Notes: generated by a model from the sequence alone, not told the origin. Shown: positions 27,446 through 36,249, numbered from the stretch's first letter. The stretch is DNA of 64,000 bases from Nocardia mexicana NBRC 108244 (GCF_001613165.1 NZ_BDBV01000006.1:181903-245902); one strand, 5' to 3'. Translations and numbers: made by a program.

Positions 27446-28207
27446 CTACTCGATCTGCTGATAACGCGCCAGGGCGTACTCGTAGGCGTCGCGAGGTACG
27501 ACGGTGGAGCCCGAGAACGGCCGATCCAGATTGCGGATCTCCAGCAGCGTGAGACCGACCACCACACCGAGCAGCGCGATCATCAGGATGCTGCTCGCCG
27601 ACACCTTGATCCCGGAGAACACGGGGCTCAGCAACAGCAGGATCGTCCCGAAAATCAGTGCTATGTCCAGGAATCCGGGTACGGTGCGCCGGACGTCGAT
27701 CTCACGTTCGTGGCGGGCGTCGGCGACCTGATCCAGCTGCTCCAGCGCCTTGGTGCGTAGATCGGCGACATCCGGGTCGGCGGACTGCATCGATTGCACG
27801 GAGTCGCGCAGGGCATCGAGGGTTGCCTGCGCCGACCGGCTGAGCGTGCCCTCCTTGTTCATCGACGCCCACTCGTCGCCGACGACCTGCTGGGTGTAGT
27901 CCCGGACCAGTCCCTGAATCTTCCCGTGATCCGGCTCCGGCAGTGCGTGGGCGATCCAATACGTGTTCACCAGCGCCTTCGCCTCGGCCACGGTGTGGGT
28001 CTGGGCATTGTCGTACTGCTGCCAGCACAGCACCACGATGAAGGCGACGACCGCGATGAAGAAGTTCTTCACGACGTCGAGGACCAGCTCCCCGGCGGCG
28101 TCCTCGCCCGTCGTCTGCCACGACCTGGGGCGCAGCCGGGCGCCTGCCACCAGCACGACCACCGCCACGGCCGCGGCCGCCACGGAAACGACCAGTTCCT
28201 GAACCAT
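27446..28207 (-). CDS. DUF4239-like membrane protein
   Basis: A 253-residue membrane protein with two N-terminal hydrophobic helices (about 5-22 and 45-65), a long soluble helical segment (about 70-180, HTVAEAKALVNTYWIAH onward) and two C-terminal helices (about 190-235). This topology and the YWIAHALP / HEREIDVRRTVPGF pattern match the bestrophin-like DUF4239 family of actinobacteria and proteobacteria. The function is unknown; a channel-like role has been suggested by fold comparison. The ATG at 28207 has GGAG about nine bases before it, so the longer open frame upstream to 28636 is not used. Confidence 0.78.
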   Translation of the reverse strand: MVQELVVSVAAAAVAVVVLVAGARLRPRSWQTTGEDAAGELVLDVVKNFFIAVVAFIVVLCWQQYDNAQTHTVAEAKALVNTYWIAHALPEPDHGKIQGLVRDYTQQVVGDEWASMNKEGTLSRSAQATLDALRDSVQSMQSADPDVADLRTKALEQLDQVADARHEREIDVRRTVPGFLDIALIFGTILLLLSPVFSGIKVSASSILMIALLGVVVGLTLLEIRNLDRPFSGSTVVPRDAYEYALARYQQIE

Positions 28208-28450
28208 GTGCTCCGCCTTCCGGCACGAGGCCACCCTCTGATGTTCGAAAGCAGGTGTGGTCGAAGGGTATTCGTGGCACATACGGGCCGGGATGGCCTC
28301 GATTCGGCCCGTGCCGGTCAGCCGTTCGCCGCGTCTTCCCGGCGCGGCGTGTTGCCCACCGTTGAGAACATGTCGCGACAGATGTGCACGGAAGTCGTTA
28401 CCCTTGCAAGGGAGTCCGGACGGGCAGCCGATGCCGAAGGGGCAATGACA

Positions 28451-28828
28451 ATGACTGCACCGAATGAACCCGCCCCACAGCGATACCGGCATGCACCCGG
28501 ATCCCGTTCCCACAGGGACGGTTTCGCCTGCGCCGGTAATCCCGCCGAGACGGCGCACCGCTGCTGCGAACGTCCCGCCGTCCGCCGGTCCACCACACGC
28601 CGCCGCCCCCACCCGCCGCAGCCGGTTCCACCACAACCGTCACGAGATTCCCGGATAGGCGCCCTGATCGGCATCGGCCTCACCGTCGCCAGCGTCCTGC
28701 TCCTCGCCGCGGCCTGCGTCGTCACCAACTCCTCCGACCGCACTCCCCTGCACATCTCGGCCGGCATGGATTTCATCGCCGCCCCCGAAACAGCCACCGC
28801 CGCAGGACCTGACGTCGAGGCCCCGTAG
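28451..28828 (+). CDS. hypothetical single-span membrane protein
   Basis: A 125-residue predicted protein: a basic, proline-rich N-terminal half with several Cys/His residues (about 1-65), one transmembrane helix (IGALIGIGLTVASVLLLAAA, about 68-88) and a short extracellular tail. AAGGGG lies nine bases before the ATG at 28451; an ATG at 28445 is the alternative. I do not recognise a family. The opposite strand is also open here, so coding status is probable but not certain. It diverges from the DUF4239 gene. Confidence 0.5.
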   Translation: MTAPNEPAPQRYRHAPGSRSHRDGFACAGNPAETAHRCCERPAVRRSTTRRRPHPPQPVPPQPSRDSRIGALIGIGLTVASVLLLAAACVVTNSSDRTPLHISAGMDFIAAPETATAAGPDVEAP

Positions 28829-28881
28829 CACCAGCGATCAATTCGCTTGTCGCGCGTGATTTTCGCGACGAGCATGACGGC

Positions 28882-29436
28882 ATGAAGCGTCCGGAAGAAG
28901 TTCTCGTATCCGGCAACGTGCGGCTGCGGCGGCTGCGGAGCGCCGACACGGAAGCGCTGTACCGCGTCGTGAACCAGTCGCTGGACCACCTGCGGCCGTG
29001 GATGGGCTGGGTCTCACCGGACGGCGAGCACCCACGATCGGCGCTCGCGAAGTTCGTCGCGGAGACGCACCGGAACTGGGAGTCGGGAGACGCGTATTCC
29101 TACGCCGTCACGGTTTCCGGCGAGGTGGTCGGGATGTGCGGCTTGGAGAAGCGGCTCGGCCCCGACAGCCTGGAGATCGGCTACTGGCTGCATCCCGCGC
29201 ACACCGGCCGCGGATACGCCACCTCCGCCGCCGCGGCGCTCGTGCATCAGGCCCTCGCCCTGCCCGGTGTCGACCTCGTGCAGATCTGGCACGACCGGGC
29301 GAATACCGCCAGCGGGCGGGTTCCGCGCCGCCTCGGCTTCACCGAAATCGGCCGCCGCACACCGCCTCGCGATCCGTTGACGCCCGGCGAGGTAGGTGTC
29401 GATGTGGTGTGGGAGCTCCGCCGCTCCGATCGATGA
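28882..29436 (+). CDS. GNAT family N-acetyltransferase (RimJ/RimL type)
   Basis: A 184-residue acetyltransferase of the RimJ/RimL branch. The opening NVRLRRLRSADTEALYRVV, the central LEIGYWLHPAHTGRGYATSA with the R-G-x-A acetyl-CoA pyrophosphate loop, and the ending RVPRRLGFTEIGRR are diagnostic. Targets could be ribosomal protein N-termini, small amines or antibiotics. It is monocistronic and converges with the AraC-family gene. Confidence 0.88.
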   Translation: MKRPEEVLVSGNVRLRRLRSADTEALYRVVNQSLDHLRPWMGWVSPDGEHPRSALAKFVAETHRNWESGDAYSYAVTVSGEVVGMCGLEKRLGPDSLEIGYWLHPAHTGRGYATSAAAALVHQALALPGVDLVQIWHDRANTASGRVPRRLGFTEIGRRTPPRDPLTPGEVGVDVVWELRRSDR

Positions 29437-29464
29437 GGCATGGCCGGGTGAGTGCACCCACCGG

Positions 29465-30229
29465 CTATCGACGCACCACGATGGTGGTGCCCTGGGACAG
29501 GAGGGTTGTTGCGGTGAGGCCGAACATGGCGCGGAAGGTGTCGCTGAAGTGGCTGGGGGAGGCGAAACCGGCGTCGGTGGCGGCGCGGGTGAGGTCGCTG
29601 CCCGCGGCGATGGCGGCGGCTACCGAGAGCATCCGGGCCCACAGGCGGTAGCGGCGGAAGCTGGTGCCGGCACCGGCGGCGAACAGGTGCAGGAAACGCG
29701 AGGTGGACAGTCCGGCCGCGGCGGCCAGGTCCGCGGCGGCGAGATCCGCGCCCGGGTTGTCGACGATCGCGTTCATGGCCCGCCGGATCCGCTCGTCGAC
29801 GATGCTCGAATCGCCGCCGCCCAGCAGGATCCGGTGCAGTTCGTCCGGGTCGGCACCGCGGTGCAACTCGGCGAGCAACTCGGCCTCGGCACGATGGGTT
29901 GTGGCGATCGGCTCCGACGCGTCGCTCATCGCGGCGCGCAGGCGATCGGCGTGGGCGGATCGCGGGTCCACGTAGAAGAACAGCATGCGCCCGTCGCCGG
30001 CATCGATCCGGTGGGTGGTGCGCGCCGGGACCAGCACGCTCCGTCTGCGGCGCGCACCGCCTTCCGGCGTCGCGACGGTGAACGGGCCGTCGACGCCGAG
30101 CGCGAAGCAATGCACCGGGGTCGAATGCGTGTCGAGATGAAAAGACGGGCCCAGATATGCCGCGTGACCGGCCCACAGCCACACCGTCCGAGCGGTGCGA
30201 GCGGGCAGGGTCGCGGACATGGACGCCAT
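29465..30229 (-). CDS. AraC family transcriptional regulator
   Basis: A 254-residue regulator with an N-terminal cupin-like sensing domain (about 15-110) and a C-terminal double helix-turn-helix: LAAADLAAAAGLSTSRFLHLF and LTRAATDAGFASPSHFSDTFRAMFG, the latter being the AraC signature. Two ATGs, at 30229 and 30220, are possible. It is followed upstream by two small membrane protein genes on the same strand (30240-31000), ten bases away, so the three probably form one transcript. Confidence 0.86.
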   Translation of the reverse strand: MASMSATLPARTARTVWLWAGHAAYLGPSFHLDTHSTPVHCFALGVDGPFTVATPEGGARRRRSVLVPARTTHRIDAGDGRMLFFYVDPRSAHADRLRAAMSDASEPIATTHRAEAELLAELHRGADPDELHRILLGGGDSSIVDERIRRAMNAIVDNPGADLAAADLAAAAGLSTSRFLHLFAAGAGTSFRRYRLWARMLSVAAAIAAGSDLTRAATDAGFASPSHFSDTFRAMFGLTATTLLSQGTTIVVRR

Positions 30230-30239
30230 GGTCGCACGC

Positions 30240-30605
30240 TCACGCGACGGCCAGGACGGCCGCCGCGCCGACCGCCTCGACGAGGCAGTAGAACCAGATC
30301 GGATAGAACGACGTGGCGCTGTCGGCCAACCGGGACAGCACCCGCCCGGCCGCCATCCCCGCCAGCGCCACACCCACCGTTATCGCGGCGCCGCTCCGCA
30401 GATCATCGGTGCCGGACGCCGACCATCCCAGGAGTGCGGCCATCGCGAGCCCGAATCCGCCGTAGACCGCGCGGATCTCCGACCGGCTCACGGCGGTGTC
30501 GACGGTGAGGCGAAACGGCTTCGCCAGGGCCGCGGGTACCGCCAGGGCGTAGATTCCCATGCCCGCGAAGAACATTCCGGCCGCGGCCAGCACCAGACTC
30601 CTCAT
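30240..30605 (-). CDS. DUF4345-like small membrane protein
   Basis: A 121-residue protein with four hydrophobic helices. The pattern MFFAGMGIYALAVPAALAKPF then SEIRAVYGGFGLAMA matches the DUF4345 family of small membrane proteins of unknown function. Its ATG overlaps the stop of the upstream gene by four bases. Ten bases separate its stop from the AraC-family start. Confidence 0.74.
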   Translation of the reverse strand: MRSLVLAAAGMFFAGMGIYALAVPAALAKPFRLTVDTAVSRSEIRAVYGGFGLAMAALLGWSASGTDDLRSGAAITVGVALAGMAAGRVLSRLADSATSFYPIWFYCLVEAVGAAAVLAVA

Positions 30606-31000
30606 TTCGCGACCTCCTCGACGTCACTCCCCTTGCGCACCAGGACAATTCCGGCCGCCAGCGCCACCGCACCCACGACGTCGAACATCGCCACCCGCTC
30701 CAGTTCCGTGTTCACCGGGCGCTCGGCGAGGACGATCGCCAAGAATCCGGCGAAACTGACGGCATTCGCACCCACCGCCGCCGCCCGCAGACGCGGCCGG
30801 AAGGCGCCGACGACCAGCGCGATCCCCACGATGGCGAACAGCACCGCACGATGCCGCAGCAGCACCGCCACTTCCGGGTCGGTCGGCGAAATTCCGTATG
30901 CCGCATAGGCTTTCTGTGCCGACAGTGCGCCGAGCCCAGGCACGGTATTGATCAGTCCGGCCAGCACGAGCAGCCCCTGCCCGCAACGTCGGATCCACAT
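30602..31000 (-). CDS. small four-helix membrane protein
   Basis: A 132-residue protein with four hydrophobic helices: GQGLLVLAGLINTVPGLGAL, LFAIVGIALVVGAF, FAGFLAIVLA and VAMFDVVGAVALAAGIVLV. Close homologues are widespread in actinobacteria without an assigned function. The gene is coupled to the DUF4345-like gene by an ATGA overlap, and the pair may act together. An 85-base gap separates it from the lipase gene. Confidence 0.7.
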   Translation of the reverse strand: MWIRRCGQGLLVLAGLINTVPGLGALSAQKAYAAYGISPTDPEVAVLLRHRAVLFAIVGIALVVGAFRPRLRAAAVGANAVSFAGFLAIVLAERPVNTELERVAMFDVVGAVALAAGIVLVRKGSDVEEVAK

Positions 31001-31085
31001 GGTTCTCCTCGGGTCGAGTTGCCGAAATACTCGCCCGGTCGTGACCTCGGCGCTTCCGAAAACCTGCTACGCGCCGGACCCGAAC

Positions 31086-32078
31086 TCAGTACGCGCTGCC
31101 GGTGATCGTCGTGCACAGACCGCTGACCGGGTTCTCGGGATCGAGTGCCGTCGCGATCATGGCCACCGCGGTCGGGGAATACTGCTGGGAGAAGTGTTCG
31201 GAGCGATCCGTGGGGCACACGCCGTCGATGTAGCGGGTGGTCGCATTGGCCGCTCCCGCGGGTGCGGGCATGCCGCCCAGCAGCCCGAAGGCGTCGGCCG
31301 AATTGGTGATCTGAATGTATTCGACACCGGGCTGCAGCGGTTCGATGAATTCCCACGCCCAGGGATCGGCGACGTTCGCACCGAACAGCGCCACCGGCGG
31401 GACGACACCGTTGTAGAGCATCGCCTCGTAGACCGGCGCCGGGATCGAATCACGTGCCCGCGCAGTGAGATCGGGCGACCCGGTCAACCGGTACGGCGAG
31501 GACAGCAGCACCATGCGGTCGACCTTGCCCGCCCCGCCCAGCGCGTTGATGTAGTAGCGGGCCACCATGCCGCCCTGCGAATGTCCCACCAGGTCGACGC
31601 TTTCGGCGCCCGTCGCGGCAAGGACGCGATCCACCGTCGCGGCCACCGTTCGGGCGGACGACTCCATCGGATCCATGCCGTTCAAACCCGGTGGGACGTC
31701 ATAGATCTCCCGGCCGTAGTCGAAGGTGAACACGCAGTACCCCAGGTTGTGCAGGTACGGCGCGAGCGTGGTCCAGGCGACCGCGTCGGAGAAGAACGTG
31801 GAAGTAACGAGGACAACGGGTTTCGGATGCTCGTCACTCGGCCTGCAGGAGTAGTCGTTGGCGCCCGCGACCGGGCCGTCCCACTCGGTGACGGCCTGAT
31901 CGATCATGGCCCGGTTCCCGTACGGAACCGGTAGTGGCGCAGCGCCCGTGGGCGGCGACAGTCCGATCAGCAGCACCGCGAGTGTGATACCCGGCGCTAC
32001 CCACCGAGACGACCCGAACCGGCCACGACGCCGAAACCCCTTGTCGGCGACCATCGAACGCCCGCGTACACCAGCCAT
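31086..32078 (-). CDS. secreted lipase / esterase (class 2 lipase family)
   Basis: A 330-residue secreted alpha/beta hydrolase. After a basic N-terminus a hydrophobic signal (VAPGITLAVLLIGLSPPTGAA, split around residue 30-50) leads to the mature part. The oxyanion region is VVLVTSTFF, the nucleophile elbow is LVGHSQGGMVARYY, and a C-terminal SEHFSQQY supplies the likely catalytic histidine. The protein resembles EstA/lipase class 2 enzymes of Nocardia and Streptomyces that act on medium-chain esters or triacylglycerols. Paired cysteines near the N-terminal and C-terminal parts suggest disulphides. Confidence 0.85.
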   Translation of the reverse strand: MAGVRGRSMVADKGFRRRGRFGSSRWVAPGITLAVLLIGLSPPTGAAPLPVPYGNRAMIDQAVTEWDGPVAGANDYSCRPSDEHPKPVVLVTSTFFSDAVAWTTLAPYLHNLGYCVFTFDYGREIYDVPPGLNGMDPMESSARTVAATVDRVLAATGAESVDLVGHSQGGMVARYYINALGGAGKVDRMVLLSSPYRLTGSPDLTARARDSIPAPVYEAMLYNGVVPPVALFGANVADPWAWEFIEPLQPGVEYIQITNSADAFGLLGGMPAPAGAANATTRYIDGVCPTDRSEHFSQQYSPTAVAMIATALDPENPVSGLCTTITGSAY

Positions 32079-32205
32079 GACCTCACCCCGCTCGCCCGGC
32101 CGAGTACATCCTCGGCACTCCGATGAATCAGGTTGCGCTGCAATGCTTTACGTCAGCACGGGGACTGTATCAGCGGCGCTCCGGCCCGGGATACCCCTAC
32201 GGCGG

Positions 32206-33057
32206 CTACAGGCCGAATCGTTCGGCGAATTCCGACATCTGATCGTGCTGCTGCTCGGCGTCGGGGGCCATGAAGTTGACCACGAGGCGGGTTACGCCGT
32301 GGCCTGCGAGTTCGTCGACGCGTTCGGTGGTCAGGTCGCTCGAACCCCAGCGCGTGTATTCCAGGGCGGCGGGGTCGCGTCCGGCGTCCGCCGCGGTCTT
32401 GCGGGCCAGTTCCATCTGCAGGTCGCGTTCCTGTTCGGTCAGCAGCCCGCCCGCGAAGTAGCCGTCGCCGCGCAGACCGGTCCGCCGCGCCGCCGCGCGA
32501 CTGGAACCCCCTACGTGAATGGGCAATTCGGTCACACCGAGCGGCTTCGGGAAGCTGCACAGGTTGTCGAAGTCGAAGAACTCACCGTGATAGCCGACGC
32601 CCTCGGCGCCACCCGACCACAGCAGCCGCAGCACGTCGATCGCCTCGTCGGCGCGACGCCCGCGGGTGCGGAAGTCCACGCCCGCCGCCTGCGCCTCGCC
32701 CGGCAGCGCACCGACCCCGATGGTGAGCAGCCGCATCCGACCCTTGGACAGCAGATCCACGGTCGCAAGGCGTTTGGCCAGGATCACCGGGTGCCGATAC
32801 GGCAGCAGCAGGACTCCTGTGCCGAGCAAGATCCGATCCGTCTCCGCCGCAACGAAACTCAAGCAGTCCAGCGGATCGAGGAACGGCATCGTCGGGGGCA
32901 GCTGCCCGCCTCCGTAGTCGGCGCCCGGATACAGCGCGATGTGATCCTGCACGTACAGCGCCTCGAAACCACAGTTCTCGGCGTGCGCGGCGAACGCGGC
33001 GAGCCGGTCGGGGTCGGTGCCGTTCAGGGCGGCGCTGTAGCTGATGGCGAATTTCAC
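32206..33057 (-). CDS. LLM class F420-dependent oxidoreductase
   Basis: A 283-residue luciferase-like TIM barrel. The opening MKFAISYSAALNG, the segment LYVQDHIALYP, and the strand ILLGTGVLLLPYRHPVILAK (split over two elements) match the F420-dependent LLM family common in mycobacteria and Nocardia. The substrate is not predictable. It lies 24 bases after the MerR-family regulator on the same strand, so the regulator probably controls it. Confidence 0.86.
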   Translation of the reverse strand: MKFAISYSAALNGTDPDRLAAFAAHAENCGFEALYVQDHIALYPGADYGGGQLPPTMPFLDPLDCLSFVAAETDRILLGTGVLLLPYRHPVILAKRLATVDLLSKGRMRLLTIGVGALPGEAQAAGVDFRTRGRRADEAIDVLRLLWSGGAEGVGYHGEFFDFDNLCSFPKPLGVTELPIHVGGSSRAAARRTGLRGDGYFAGGLLTEQERDLQMELARKTAADAGRDPAALEYTRWGSSDLTTERVDELAGHGVTRLVVNFMAPDAEQQHDQMSEFAERFGL

Positions 33058-33081
33058 GGATATCTCCTGGGCCAGCGGTTG

Positions 33082-33474
33082 TCAGTACCGGTGCGAGAGT
33101 TCGCATTTCGGCGGCGCCGCGGGGATGTCGAGCGCGTCGGCGAGCTGTTCGTGCAGCTGCCGCCGGACGACGGCGAGCCTGTCCATCGCCTCGTCGACCT
33201 CGTCGAGCTTGTGGCGCAAGGATTCCACCGAGTCGGGGCACTCGTCGCCGTTGCGGTTGCCCGCGCGCAGGCACGTGACGAACGGGCGGGTATCGGCCAG
33301 GTCGAAGCCCAGCTCGAGCAGTTCCCGGATCTTGCGGACGATGGGCACCTCCGCCTCGTCGTACACCCGGTATCCGCTGCTCGACCGCCGCGCCCGCACC
33401 AGTCCGTGCTGCTCGTAGTACCGCAGCGTGCGCGCACTCGTCCCGGCGCGTTCGGCCAGCTCCCCGATCAGCAT
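33082..33474 (-). CDS. MerR family transcriptional regulator
   Basis: A 130-residue MerR-type regulator. The N-terminal winged helix reads IGELAERAGTSARTLRYYEQHGL, followed by the R-SSGYRVYDE wing and a dimerising coiled coil (about 80-112). Cysteines occur at VTCLRAG, DECPD and PPKCEL; their spacing does not match the SoxR or metal-sensing branches clearly. GAGGAGG precedes the ATG. An inverted repeat in the promoter (33509-33524) is the probable autoregulatory site, and the F420-dependent LLM gene downstream is the probable target. Confidence 0.88.
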   Translation of the reverse strand: MLIGELAERAGTSARTLRYYEQHGLVRARRSSSGYRVYDEAEVPIVRKIRELLELGFDLADTRPFVTCLRAGNRNGDECPDSVESLRHKLDEVDEAMDRLAVVRRQLHEQLADALDIPAAPPKCELSHRY

Positions 33475-33508
33475 CCAACCTCCTCATCCGGTACCACGAC
33501 GCTAAACG

Positions 33509-33524
33509 TTGACACCGGCGTCAA
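33509..33524 (-). promoter_or_regulatory. MerR-type operator
   Basis: TTGACACCGGCGTCAA is a near-perfect inverted repeat (TTGAC...GTCAA) 35 bases upstream of the merR-family start. On the minus strand it begins with a TTGACG -35 element, which fits MerR regulators that bind between or over -35 and -10. Confidence 0.6.
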
Positions 33525-33579
33525 GGCAAACCTGGGGTCACGATCACAGTCGGCGGCGTCCGGGTCGCGCGGCGAACGA

Positions 33580-33879
33580 TCATGCGAACAGCGCGTGCAG
33601 TCGTCCGGTCGCCTCGGGGCCGTAACCGACCGCGCCGACGGGGACCGCCGAGCCGATGCGCTCGATCACCCGCGCGGCCCAGACCGGCCCGAAGGCGCCG
33701 CACAGTTCGATCAGTTGCACACCGTCGCCAACCAATCCCGCCGCCGCCTCCGGCGCCTGGTCCGGTGTGCCGAGCCCGATCAGAACGGTTCGGCACGTCC
33801 CGGTATCGACCACGGAGATGTCGCGATTCGGGTCGCAGCCGTCCGCGACGTAGAGGAAACCCCAGTGTGTGAGCGCCAT
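33580..33879 (-). CDS. DUF6506-like hypothetical protein
   Basis: A 99-residue protein with alternating strands and helices (THWGFLYVADGCDPN, GDGVQLIELCGAFGP, VPVGAVGYGPEA). This pattern resembles the DUF6506 family, a small alpha/beta protein of unknown function. It stands alone between the MerR promoter region and the LysR gene. Confidence 0.66.
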   Translation of the reverse strand: MALTHWGFLYVADGCDPNRDISVVDTGTCRTVLIGLGTPDQAPEAAAGLVGDGVQLIELCGAFGPVWAARVIERIGSAVPVGAVGYGPEATGRLHALFA

Positions 33880-33972
33880 GGTCGTGCCTTTCGTGAGCCG
33901 TGCGGTATGCCCGACCAGCTAAGCGCGACAAGGGATCCCACGTCCACGAGGCAATTCCGCACGCGGGTGCGG

Positions 33973-34824
33973 CTATGCCTCATCCGCCAGGTGGACGGTC
34001 AGATCCGCCAACCGGCCGGCGTCCCGATGCGCGGGATCCCATGCCAGCGCATGACACAACCGGGGTGCGTCGGCCAGCTCCCGCCAGACGACGGCGCCGC
34101 TGGTCTCGTCCCAGCGGGGCCGGATGGCCACCACGTCGCCGTCGGCCAGTTCAGCGAGGAACGGCCCGCGGCGCGGTGGGCCACGGCGTATTCGACGCGG
34201 CCGCCAGCCGGCCCGTCGGAACGTGTCGAGCATGGCGTCGTGGTAGCCGGGCGCCAGCTCGCGGTCGAACCACAGCAGGTCCAGGCCGTCCAGATCGGTC
34301 CAGCCGATCGATGCGCGGGCGGCGAGCGGATGGGTGGCGGAGACGAGAACTCCCAGCGGCGCCTCGCTGACCGTGCGGACCCGCAGACCGCCGGTGTCGG
34401 CGGGCAGCACGATCAGTGCCGCGTCGAGTTCGCCCCGGGGCAGCATCCGCAGTTGCTCACTCACCGGCAGATCCCGCACGTCCAGGGCGCCGGCGGCATT
34501 CCGCAGTGCGGCGACGACCTGGGCGGAGGCTCCGGGTGTGACACCGATTCGCCACGGCCGAACGGCGCCGCTCAGTCGGACCGCCTGCTCCCCCGCGCTC
34601 ACGGCGTCGAGCGCGCGGCACGCGTGGGGCAGCAGCGCGTCGGCGGCGGCGGTCGGGATCATGCCGCCGGGGGTTCGGCTGAACAGCGCCGTGCCGAGTT
34701 CGTTCTCCAGGGCGATGATCTGCTGGCTGAGCGATGTGGCCCGAATTCCGAGTTCCTCCGCGGCGCGGGTGAGGTGCCGCCGCTCCGCCACGGCGCGGAA
34801 GTACCGCAGTTGACGCAGCTCCAC
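33973..34824 (-). CDS. LysR family transcriptional regulator
   Basis: A 283-residue LysR-type regulator: N-terminal helix-turn-helix (LRYFRAVAERRHLTRAAEEL, then SLSQQIIALENELGTALFSR) and a periplasmic-binding-like effector domain. I chose the GTG at 34824 because GAAGGAG lies six bases before it and because MELRQLRYF is the usual LysR opening; the longer open frame to 34881 adds 19 unrelated residues. No obvious divergent target is present; the next gene upstream is a TetR gene on the same strand. Confidence 0.87.
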   Translation of the reverse strand: MELRQLRYFRAVAERRHLTRAAEELGIRATSLSQQIIALENELGTALFSRTPGGMIPTAAADALLPHACRALDAVSAGEQAVRLSGAVRPWRIGVTPGASAQVVAALRNAAGALDVRDLPVSEQLRMLPRGELDAALIVLPADTGGLRVRTVSEAPLGVLVSATHPLAARASIGWTDLDGLDLLWFDRELAPGYHDAMLDTFRRAGWRPRRIRRGPPRRGPFLAELADGDVVAIRPRWDETSGAVVWRELADAPRLCHALAWDPAHRDAGRLADLTVHLADEA

Positions 34825-34926
34825 TGGTGCTCCTTCACTCCGTCCCGGACTGTCGACCGTCCGGGCCAACTCTTCCAGCAACCGGGGACACGGTCCGCTG
34901 CCGAATCGCTCGACGGACTTCGGTAC

Positions 34927-35541
34927 CTATTCCGGGCCGGACTGCTGTAGTCCGGCGGCGGTGCGCATCGCGGCCCGGCCGCGGCGGGCGGCGGACCGGT
35001 CGTCGAGGAGCTGGATCTCCTGGTTGACCGCCATCGAGATGCCGATCAGGGCCGTGGCTATTTCCGCCGGGGGGCGGTCCGCGGTGGCGGTTTCCGCTTG
35101 TGCGGCAGTGATTTCCGCGATCAGCAGGGTGCGCCAGTCGATGACGGCTTTGCGTAGCCGATCACGCAGTGGCCCCGGCCGCCCGTCGAGTTCGGTCGAT
35201 GCCGCGGTGACGAAACATCCACCGGGGAAAGGGCATTCGGCCAGATAGTCGATCCATCCGTCGATCAGCCGAGTCAGCCGGGCCACGCCCAGCGGCATAT
35301 CGGCCAACGGGTCGATGACGGTTGCCCGGAAAACCCGCCCGGCCCGCTCCAATGTGGCGTACTGCAGGTCTTCCCGAGATCCGAACGGGCCGACCACGCC
35401 CGCCTTGCTCATGGCGAGCCGGTCGGCGAGCGCACCGATCGTCAACCCCTCCAAGCCGATTCGCGACGCCTCGTCGACGGCCATCGCCACGATCCGCTCC
35501 CGGGTGTGGGCGGCCTCGGCGCGTGAATTTCGAGGAGACAT
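34927..35541 (-). CDS. TetR family transcriptional regulator
   Basis: A 204-residue TetR-type repressor: N-terminal helix-turn-helix (RIVAMAVDEASRIGLEG then TIGALADRLAMSKAGVVGPFGS) and a C-terminal ligand domain of the TetR_C_6-like kind. It diverges from the maleylpyruvate-isomerase-type gene at 35618, and an 11-base perfect inverted repeat lies in the 76 bases between the two starts. It most likely represses itself and that gene. Confidence 0.88.
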   Translation of the reverse strand: MSPRNSRAEAAHTRERIVAMAVDEASRIGLEGLTIGALADRLAMSKAGVVGPFGSREDLQYATLERAGRVFRATVIDPLADMPLGVARLTRLIDGWIDYLAECPFPGGCFVTAASTELDGRPGPLRDRLRKAVIDWRTLLIAEITAAQAETATADRPPAEIATALIGISMAVNQEIQLLDDRSAARRGRAAMRTAAGLQQSGPE

Positions 35542-35556
35542 GTCTCGAACTATAGC

Positions 35557-35597
35557 GTACGGTCGTTTGCCATACTACTGTTAGCGAACGACCGTAC
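35557..35597. promoter_or_regulatory. TetR operator in divergent promoter
   Basis: The perfect arms GTACGGTCGTT (35557-35567) and AACGACCGTAC (35587-35597) face each other across 19 bases, with further matches on both sides. Each half is partly palindromic, so this may be two operators. It occupies the whole promoter space between the TetR gene and the gene at 35618. Confidence 0.75.
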
Positions 35598-35617
35598 GTT
35601 ATATTGGAAGTGGACAC

Positions 35618-36199
35618 ATGACTGACCTGCTGCAGCTGGACGCGATGGCCCTGGCGCTCATCGGCCACGACGTGACCGTGCTCGACGATGCCGACCTCGA
35701 TCGGCCGACACCGTGCACCGGCTGGACGGTCGCCGACCTGATCCGGCACATGAACGAACGCCATGAGGCGATCATCGAATCGGTCCTCGCACCGATCCCC
35801 GCCCCCACCGACGACCCCCGCGGCGGCTTCGCCCGCACCGCCGCACGATGGGTGGTGGCCATGGAGCAGACCGGCGACATCGTGAACCTGCCACAACTGG
35901 GCCCGATGCCCACCGAGGAGGTCCTGTCGATCCACTACGTCGACATGCTCGTACACCGCTGGGACCTCACCCGCGCCCTCGACCGAACCTATTCCATCCC
36001 AGCCGAATTCACCGCCCGCGCCCTCCCCATCGCCCGAAAGATCACCGCCCCGGGAAGCCCCCTCAACGCCCCCGGCGGCGCCTACAACCCCCCACTGACA
36101 GAAGACCGAACCCTCTCCGCAATAGACAACATCGCAGCCCTCCTCGGCCGAGACCCCCACTGGCACACAGCAACGCATGCCGATCGCGTGGCCGACTGA
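35618..36199 (+). CDS. mycothiol-dependent maleylpyruvate isomerase-domain protein
   Basis: A 193-residue DinB-like four-helix protein of the TIGR03086/MDMPI_N family. The N-terminal helix ends in DLDRPTPCTGWTVADLIRHMNERHE, the metal-binding pattern (H in IRHMNE) of mycothiol-dependent enzymes; a second histidine occurs in YVDMLVHRWDL. It may be a mycothiol-S-transferase acting on a xenobiotic. The divergent TetR gene and intervening operator suggest induction by the substrate. Confidence 0.84.
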   Translation: MTDLLQLDAMALALIGHDVTVLDDADLDRPTPCTGWTVADLIRHMNERHEAIIESVLAPIPAPTDDPRGGFARTAARWVVAMEQTGDIVNLPQLGPMPTEEVLSIHYVDMLVHRWDLTRALDRTYSIPAEFTARALPIARKITAPGSPLNAPGGAYNPPLTEDRTLSAIDNIAALLGRDPHWHTATHADRVAD

Positions 36200-36249
36200 T
36201 GTACTGGCGGGCGCGCTGCTGTGGCGGCGCGGCTCGGACAGTCGGGCAC

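Noticed and set aside
28318..28989. 223-residue minus-strand open frame
   Set aside because: It overlaps both the probable small membrane protein and the GNAT gene antisense and has no family features. The plus-strand reading has a ribosome site and a transmembrane helix.
31906..34950. 1014-residue open frame on the plus strand
   Set aside because: It is antisense to the LLM, MerR, DUF6506-like and LysR genes, all of which have clear family signatures.
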